DNA of 64,000 bases. Origin: Nonomuraea cavernae. GTDB taxonomy: Bacteria; Actinomycetota; Actinomycetes; Streptosporangiales; Streptosporangiaceae. Under the pieces are notes generated by a model. The model searched no databases, was not told the DNA's origin, and was given only the letters and a program-made list of their open reading frames with translations. Where the stretch lies: positions 1 through 64,000 of the forward strand of contig NZ_BMNH01000013.1 of assembly GCF_014646355.1 (NCBI RefSeq), written 5' to 3'. Positions 59,029-64,000 of this stretch are shown piece by piece. The translations under genes were made by a program, and so were the position numbers. Each line of letters starts with the position of its first letter. Position 1 is the first letter of the stretch.

Positions 59029-60228
59029 TCAGAAGGTCATGGTGGGGCCGTCCTTGATGGAGCTCCACTGCAGCCACTGCTTCCAGTCCTCCTGCCAGTG
59101 GCCCCATCCGTTGGTGGGCTCCAGCGGCCTGGGCGAGCCGGTGATGATGATCGGGTCGCCGATCAGGGTGTTCTTGATGAACCACGCCGCGTTCTCCGGG
59201 CTGACGTTGACGCACCCGTGGCTGACGTTCGAGTTGCCCTGCGACCCCACCGACCACGGCGCGCTGTGCACGTACTCGCCGCTGTTGGAGATGCGGACCG
59301 TGTTGTAGACCGTCAGCTGGTAGTAGCCGGCTGAGCCCGGGCCGATGCCGGGTGAGGTCATGACGGTCACGGGCTCGCGTGACATGGCCAGGTGGACGCC
59401 GGAGGTCGTGTGGTACTTCCAGGCGCCGCCCTGGCCCGCGCTCATCGGCATCCGGCGGATCACCCTGCCGTCGCGCTTCACGACCAGGACGTGGTCGTTG
59501 ATGCTGCCCTTGGTGATCTGCGAGCGGCCGATCTTGAAGTCGACCTTGACGTCGCGCTTGCCGTACAGGCCGGTGCCGCCGCGCACGCCGGCCAGGCTGG
59601 CCTCGACGCGGACCTTGGTGTGGGCGGGCCAGTATTCGGCGGGCCGGAAGTCCACGTGCTTGTCGTCGAACCAGTGCCAGGCGCCCTTGACCGGCTGGGA
59701 GCTGTACACGACGAGGTTGCGCTCGATCGACACCCGGTCGGTGATGGGCTGGTCAAAGGCGATCATGATGGGCATGCCGACCCCGACCGTCAGGCCGGTG
59801 TCGTCCTTGTTGGGGGTGATCTGCGCGATGTCGAAGAGCTTGGTCGCCTTGACGGTGGAGAACGTGGTCGCGGACTGCTTCTCCTTGCCGTCGGCGTTGA
59901 CGGCGACGCTGGTGACCGTGTAGGTGACTCCCGGCCTGGCGGTGCGGGTGCTCCGCCAGCGGGTCCCGTCGGCGCTCATGACACCCGGCAGGCCCCCTTC
60001 CTTGCCGGTGCCGGTGACCCGCACGTTCTTGAGCGTGCCGCTGTGGGCCGTCACGACCACCGCCTGGTCCGTGGGCACGTCCTTGGACCTGTCGGCGGGG
60101 AGGACCGTCGCCGAGGCGTCCGGCGCCATGGATCTGCGGGCCTCGTCGGCCGCGCTGATGCTCGAGGTGCAGGCTGTGAGTAGCGACAGGGCAAGCAGAC
60201 CGGCAGATCCATGTACAAGACGTCCCAC
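59029..60228 (-). CDS. L,D-transpeptidase lipoprotein (YkuD) with Ig-like domains
   Basis: This 399-residue protein has a lipoprotein signal (LLALSLLTAC lipobox), two Ig-like domains (about 40-250) and a C-terminal YkuD domain with the HGC motif in SHGCVNVSPENAAWF, whose Cys is the nucleophile. It forms 3-3 crosslinks in peptidoglycan and is carbapenem-sensitive in related species. It converges on trpD and is divergent from nothing nearby, so it is probably single. Confidence 0.92.
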   Translation of the reverse strand: MGRLVHGSAGLLALSLLTACTSSISAADEARRSMAPDASATVLPADRSKDVPTDQAVVVTAHSGTLKNVRVTGTGKEGGLPGVMSADGTRWRSTRTARPGVTYTVTSVAVNADGKEKQSATTFSTVKATKLFDIAQITPNKDDTGLTVGVGMPIMIAFDQPITDRVSIERNLVVYSSQPVKGAWHWFDDKHVDFRPAEYWPAHTKVRVEASLAGVRGGTGLYGKRDVKVDFKIGRSQITKGSINDHVLVVKRDGRVIRRMPMSAGQGGAWKYHTTSGVHLAMSREPVTVMTSPGIGPGSAGYYQLTVYNTVRISNSGEYVHSAPWSVGSQGNSNVSHGCVNVSPENAAWFIKNTLIGDPIIITGSPRPLEPTNGWGHWQEDWKQWLQWSSIKDGPTMTF

Positions 60229-60319
60229 GAGTCACTCCCCCGTCCCGTTACATCCGTTCTACCTCCACTATTACCCCGCGTGATCGATTCGCCACATCCG
60301 CGTTCTGGTAAAGATCGCC

Positions 60320-60357
60320 AAAAAGCGGATGACCTCCACAAAGGAGGACACCCGCTT
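60320..60357 (-). terminator. Rho-independent terminator of the cta operon
   Basis: On the minus strand, AAGCGGGTGTCCTCC pairs with GGAGGTCATCCGCTT (one wobble, one mismatch) around TTTGT, followed by a TTT run. It lies just beyond the ctaF stop. Confidence 0.85.
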
Positions 60358-60369
60358 CGTTGGTCCGGC

Positions 60370-60783
60370 TCAGTGCGAGAAGTTGCCCCGGTAGTACTGG
60401 AACACGAACCCGATCATGGCCATGATGATCGCGAACAGGCCGATCAGGAACATCCAGAAGCCGATCACGAACCCGGCGAAGGTGAAGGCCGCCGCCAGAC
60501 AGAGGAACAGCGGCCACCAGCTGCTGGGGCTGAAGAAGCCGATCTCGCCGGCGCCGTCGCTGATCTCGGCCTGCTTGTCGTCCTCGGGCTGGTTGCCGAT
60601 GCGCCTGGCCGTGAACATGAGGTAGTAGCCGATCATGAACGCGAAGCCGACCGAGATGGCCATGGCCGTGGTGCCGACCGGCTCACCGACTCCGGTGGCG
60701 GCCTTGGTCCAGAACCAGTAGGCGATGTCGACTCCGGCGAAGAACAGACCGCACAACAGGAACAGCCAACCCTGAACTCTCAT
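60370..60783 (-). CDS. ctaF: Cytochrome c oxidase subunit IV (actinobacterial)
   Basis: This 137-residue subunit has four membrane helices (WLFLLCGLFFAGVDIAYWF at the start) and matches the actinobacterial aa3 oxidase subunit IV. Its start overlaps the end of ctaD by one base. It completes the ctaC-ctaD-ctaF operon. Confidence 0.92.
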   Translation of the reverse strand: MRVQGWLFLLCGLFFAGVDIAYWFWTKAATGVGEPVGTTAMAISVGFAFMIGYYLMFTARRIGNQPEDDKQAEISDGAGEIGFFSPSSWWPLFLCLAAAFTFAGFVIGFWMFLIGLFAIIMAMIGFVFQYYRGNFSH

Positions 60784-62444
60784 CAGGCCTCCACCTCCTG
60801 GGCGGACTTCGCGGTTACATGCGGGTAGTGCAGGTCGAAGGCGGGACGCTCAGACCGGATGCGCGGCAGCGAGGTGAAGTTGTGCCGCGGCGGCGGGCAG
60901 GAAGTCGCCCATTCGAGCGAGCCGCCGAAACCCCAGGGGTCGTCGACGGTGACCTTGGGCGCGGTGCGCCAGGTCTTCCAGACGTTGTAGAAGAACGGCA
61001 GCGTCGAGGCTCCCAGCACGAACGCGCCGATCGACGAGATCATGTTGAGGTCGGCGAACCCGTCGATCGCGCTGTAGTCGGCGTAGCGGCGGGGGAAGCC
61101 GAGAACGCCGAGCCAGTGCTGGACGAGGAACGTCGCGTGGAAGCCGACGAACAGCAGCCAGAACTGGACCTTGCCAAGCCGGTCGTCGAGCATCTTGCCG
61201 GTGAACTTGGGCCACCAGAAGAAGAACCCGGCGAACATCGCGAACACCACGGTGCCGAAGACCACGTAGTGGAAGTGGGCGACGACGAAGTAGGTGTCGC
61301 TGATGTGGAAGTCGAGCGGCGGCGAGGCCAGGATCACGCCGGTCAGGCCACCGAGCAGGAACGTCACCAGGAAGCCGATGGAGAACAGCATCGGTGACTC
61401 GAAACTCAGATGGCCCCGCCACATGGTGCCGATCCAGTTGAAGAACTTCACGCCCGTCGGCACCGCGATGAGGAACGTCATGAACGAGAAGAACGGCAGC
61501 AGCACCTGCCCGGTCGGGTACATGTGGTGCGCCCAGACCGTGATGGACAGGCCCGCGATGGCGATGGTCGCGGCGACCAGGCTGATGTAGCCGAAGATCG
61601 GCTTGCGGCTGAACACCGGCAGGATCTCGGTGATGATGCCGAAGAACGGCAGCGCGATGATGTAGACCTCGGGATGGCCGAAGAACCAGAACAGGTGCTG
61701 CCAGAGCAGTGGCCCGCCGTTGTCGATGGCGAAGATATGGGTGCCGAACTTACGGTCGGCCTCCAGCGCCAGCAGCGCGGCGGCCAGCACCGGGAAGGCC
61801 ATCAGCACGAGCATGCTGGTCAGCAGGATGTTCCAGGTGAAGATCGGCATCCGGAACATCGTCATGCCGGGCGCCCGCATGCAGATGATCGTGGTGATGA
61901 AGTTGACCGACCCGAGGATCGTGCCGAGACCGGACAGCGCCAGACCCATGATCCACAGGTCACCGCCCAGGCCCGGCGAGTAGACCGAGTCGGACAGCGG
62001 GGCGTAGGCGAACCAGCCGAAGGAGGCGGCGCCGTTGGGGGTGAAGAAGCCCGAGACGGCGATGATGCTGCCGAACAGGTAGAGCCAGTAGCTCACCATG
62101 TTGAGCCGGGGGAACGCCACGTCGGGCGCGCCGATCTGCAGCGGCATCAGCTCGTTGGCGAAACCGGCGAACAGCGGGGTCGCGAACATCAGCAGCATGA
62201 TCGTGCCATGCATGGTGAACAGCTGGTTGAACTGCTCGTTGCTGGTGAACTGCAGCCCCGGCTGGGCCAGCTCGGCACGCATGACCAGCGCCATGATGCC
62301 GCCGATCAGGAAGAACGCGAAGGACGTGATCAGGTAGAGGTGTCCGATGATCTTGTGATCGGTGGAGGACAGCCACTTGGCGATCACCCGGCCCTTGGGA
62401 GTGGGCTTGGCCGTCGTCGCGAGTGGTTCTTGGATGGCGGTCAC
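60783..62444 (-). CDS. ctaD: Cytochrome c oxidase subunit I (aa3)
   Basis: The 553-residue core subunit has twelve membrane helices with heme a/a3 and CuB ligands in TMHGTIMLLMF, FFGHPEVYIIALPFFG, WAHHMYPTG and VAHFHYVVFG. It reduces oxygen to water and pumps protons. It overlaps ctaC by 4 bp. Confidence 0.96.
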   Translation of the reverse strand: MTAIQEPLATTAKPTPKGRVIAKWLSSTDHKIIGHLYLITSFAFFLIGGIMALVMRAELAQPGLQFTSNEQFNQLFTMHGTIMLLMFATPLFAGFANELMPLQIGAPDVAFPRLNMVSYWLYLFGSIIAVSGFFTPNGAASFGWFAYAPLSDSVYSPGLGGDLWIMGLALSGLGTILGSVNFITTIICMRAPGMTMFRMPIFTWNILLTSMLVLMAFPVLAAALLALEADRKFGTHIFAIDNGGPLLWQHLFWFFGHPEVYIIALPFFGIITEILPVFSRKPIFGYISLVAATIAIAGLSITVWAHHMYPTGQVLLPFFSFMTFLIAVPTGVKFFNWIGTMWRGHLSFESPMLFSIGFLVTFLLGGLTGVILASPPLDFHISDTYFVVAHFHYVVFGTVVFAMFAGFFFWWPKFTGKMLDDRLGKVQFWLLFVGFHATFLVQHWLGVLGFPRRYADYSAIDGFADLNMISSIGAFVLGASTLPFFYNVWKTWRTAPKVTVDDPWGFGGSLEWATSCPPPRHNFTSLPRIRSERPAFDLHYPHVTAKSAQEVEA

Positions 62445-63268
62445 TGGGCACTTCCAGCCTGGGTCGCGATGTACTGGTCGAACTCAGCCTGCTTGACGAG
62501 CTTCACGTTGAACAACATGCGGCTGTGGTCGACACCGCACAGCTCGGCGCACCGACCGGCGTAGACGCCAGGCTTGTCGAGCGTGGTGATCTCGAACACG
62601 CGGCCCTTGTTGTTCTCGGGGACGCCGGGGATGACGTCCCGCTTGAACAGGAAGTCCGGCACCCAGAAGGAGTGGATGACGTCGGGGGACTCGAGCTCGA
62701 ACTCGATCTTCTTGCCCACCGGCAGGACCAGCTGGGGGCCGGCCGTGTAGTCGCTGACCGGCTGGCCGACGACGGGCTGCAGCGTCTTGCCGCCGACCGT
62801 CGTCGTGAAGCGCCAGCTCCACTGGAACGCCTCGACCTTGACCTTGACGTCCGGACTGCCGGAGACGAACTCCAGGTCGCGGCTGTCGCGCGCGGTGAAG
62901 AAGAAGAACACCGACACCATGACCAGCGGGACCAGGGTGTAGAGCATCTCGATCGGCAGGTTGTAACGAACCTGCGGCGGAAGCTCGGCCTTCGCCCGTC
63001 GCTTGGTGTGGAAGATGCACGCCCACACGATCAGCCCGATGACCACGCCACCTGTGGCGAGTGCGGCGATCCAGGCACCGTTCCACAGACTCTGGACCAA
63101 GTCACCCTGGGTGGTGATGGGGTCCGGAAGGAGGCCACGAGACCAGTCGGCCTCGGGAATGTCATTAGCACACGCCGTAACGGAGGCCAGCAGCAACGCC
63201 AAAGCGGCGGCGCGCGGCACTCCGCGCCGGGCCAACGAACGCCGTGTCGAACGGCGAGTCGGACTCAC
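62441..63268 (-). CDS. ctaC: Cytochrome c oxidase subunit II
   Basis: This 275-residue subunit has a lipoprotein signal (LLLASVTAC lipobox), two membrane helices, and the CuA domain with Cys, Cys, His and Met in CAELCGVDHSRM. It takes electrons from cytochrome c. The GTG at 63268 is chosen; AGGCGA lies upstream. It starts the ctaCDF operon. Confidence 0.94.
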   Translation of the reverse strand: MSPTRRSTRRSLARRGVPRAAALALLLASVTACANDIPEADWSRGLLPDPITTQGDLVQSLWNGAWIAALATGGVVIGLIVWACIFHTKRRAKAELPPQVRYNLPIEMLYTLVPLVMVSVFFFFTARDSRDLEFVSGSPDVKVKVEAFQWSWRFTTTVGGKTLQPVVGQPVSDYTAGPQLVLPVGKKIEFELESPDVIHSFWVPDFLFKRDVIPGVPENNKGRVFEITTLDKPGVYAGRCAELCGVDHSRMLFNVKLVKQAEFDQYIATQAGSAQ

Positions 63269-63419
63269 GGATCGCCTACCCCACAAGTGAAGCCCAAGAG
63301 TCACTCTTGGGCGCTCGTATTTCCAAATGCACAGCTGATTGCTGACACATTAGCGCGCAAGGGCCCCGCCCCTCCGCGCGCCCCCTCGATGGCGCGCCGG
63401 GAGTGGGACCATAGGTCAC

Positions 63420-64000
63420 GTGGCGTACTTCGACGCGGCCTCGACCGAGCCGCTTCACCCCCAGGCGCGCGAGGCGCTCCTGGCGGCGATCGACGTCGGC
63501 TGGGCCGACCCCGCGAGGCTGTACAACCAGGCCCGCCGTGCTCACCTGCTCCTGGAGCAGGCCCGCACGGAGGTGGCCGAGGCGCTCGGCGCGCGCCCGG
63601 ACGAGATTTCGTTCACCTCGTCCGGCACCCAGGCCGTGCATCTCGGCGTCCTCGGCACCCTACACGGCAGGCGGAGGGCCGGGCGCCATCTGGTCACGAG
63701 CGCGGTCGAGCACTCCAGCGTGCTGCACGCCGCCGGGGTGCACGAGCGCGACGGCGGCACGGCCGAGACCGTGGGGGTGAGCCTGACCGGACGGGTCGAC
63801 CTCGACGCCTTCGCCGCGGCCGTGGCCGGGCACGACACCGCGCTGGCGTGCCTGCAGACGGCCAACCACGAGGTCGGCACGCTGCAGCCGGTCACCGAGG
63901 CGGCCGAGATCTGCCGGCGGCACGGCGTGCCGCTCCTGGTGGACGCGGCGCAGACGGCGGGCCGGATGCCGATTCCGCCCGGCTGGTCGGTGCTGACGGC
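63420..64000 (+). CDS. Cysteine desulfurase-like PLP aminotransferase (partial)
   Basis: The first 193 residues of a class V aminotransferase are present. YFDAASTEPLHP and FTSSGTQAVHLGVLG (PLP phosphate loop), SAVEHSSVLHA, ANHEVGTLQPV and DAAQTAGRMP match NifS/IscS-type cysteine desulfurases, which release sulfur from cysteine. The Lys-PLP and the active-site Cys lie beyond the window end. It is divergent from ctaC. The GTG start has GGTCAC only, so a leaderless mRNA is possible. Confidence 0.85.
   Translation, partial: MAYFDAASTEPLHPQAREALLAAIDVGWADPARLYNQARRAHLLLEQARTEVAEALGARPDEISFTSSGTQAVHLGVLGTLHGRRRAGRHLVTSAVEHSSVLHAAGVHERDGGTAETVGVSLTGRVDLDAFAAAVAGHDTALACLQTANHEVGTLQPVTEAAEICRRHGVPLLVDAAQTAGRMPIPPGWSVLT

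Noticed and set aside
1..64000. tRNA or rRNA genes
   Set aside because: None of the intergenic gaps I read showed a cloverleaf with a GTTCRA-type T-loop or rRNA-like conserved segments.

Overview
The window is high-GC actinobacterial chromosome (GTG starts, 4-bp ATGA/GTGA gene overlaps, a menaquinol-type qcrCAB/cta respiratory block). Gene content and order suggest a Streptosporangiales member such as a Nonomuraea relative; the genus is an inference. The block from the acyltransferase (9.2 kb) to ctaC (63.3 kb) resembles the conserved actinobacterial neighbourhood known in Mycobacterium tuberculosis around Rv2182c-Rv2200c: acyltransferase, ArsA-like ATPase, SRPBCC protein, fadD15, pimB, NlpC/P60, DnaQ-UvrC fusion, trpD, ctaE, qcrCAB, ctaC. 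A glkA-like ROK kinase sits in it as in Streptomyces. Accessory modules interrupt this backbone.

Layout. 0-2.1 kb: two WXG100/ESX-like proteins and a YbaB-like protein. 2.2-9.2 kb: Dps, a MerR regulator with a VIT-VWA protein, a Crp remnant, a sulfatase and homocysteine methyltransferase. 9.2-11.3 kb: acyltransferase, esterase and a membrane protein. 11.3-19.8 kb: accessory island. 19.9-27.6 kb: secreted propeller-like protein, EEP hydrolase, ROK kinase, ArsA-like ATPase, SRPBCC protein, phosphoesterase and acyl-CoA ligase. 27.7-31.8 kb: DeoR regulator and a sugar ABC importer. 31.9-36 kb: secreted 4-Cys protein, PimB-like mannosyltransferase, two metalloproteases. 36-41.3 kb: MarR with a paired SMR pump, an NlpC/P60 hydrolase behind a c-di-AMP riboswitch, methyltransferase, LysR and a second NlpC/P60. 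41.3-50.3 kb: NYN-domain protein, phosphotransferase, two-component system and FtsX-type ABC exporter. 50.4-52.5 kb: DnaQ-UvrC fusion and an Lrp-like protein. 52.5-63.3 kb: tandem repeats, then qcr/cta respiration with trpD and an L,D-transpeptidase. A cysteine desulfurase-like gene runs off the end.

The most interesting part is the island at 12.5-19.8 kb. A SARP/AfsR-type regulator is followed by a leftward operon (membrane-anchored thioredoxin, ABC exporter, signal peptidase I). Divergent from it is a 55-residue peptide with six cysteines in its C-terminal half and an AEA signal-peptidase-like site, then a MauE-type redox membrane protein. After these come a 27-residue peptide ending RYWWFH and a cytochrome P450. 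I read this as one or two ribosomal peptide (RiPP-like) systems side by side: an exported, disulfide-bonded peptide and a P450-crosslinked aromatic peptide. Each precursor gene is followed by a strong hairpin before its modifying gene. Fragments of a transposase and an AraC regulator at 11.4-11.7 kb suggest the island was inserted into the conserved backbone.

No tRNA, rRNA, CRISPR array or intact insertion sequence was recognised.
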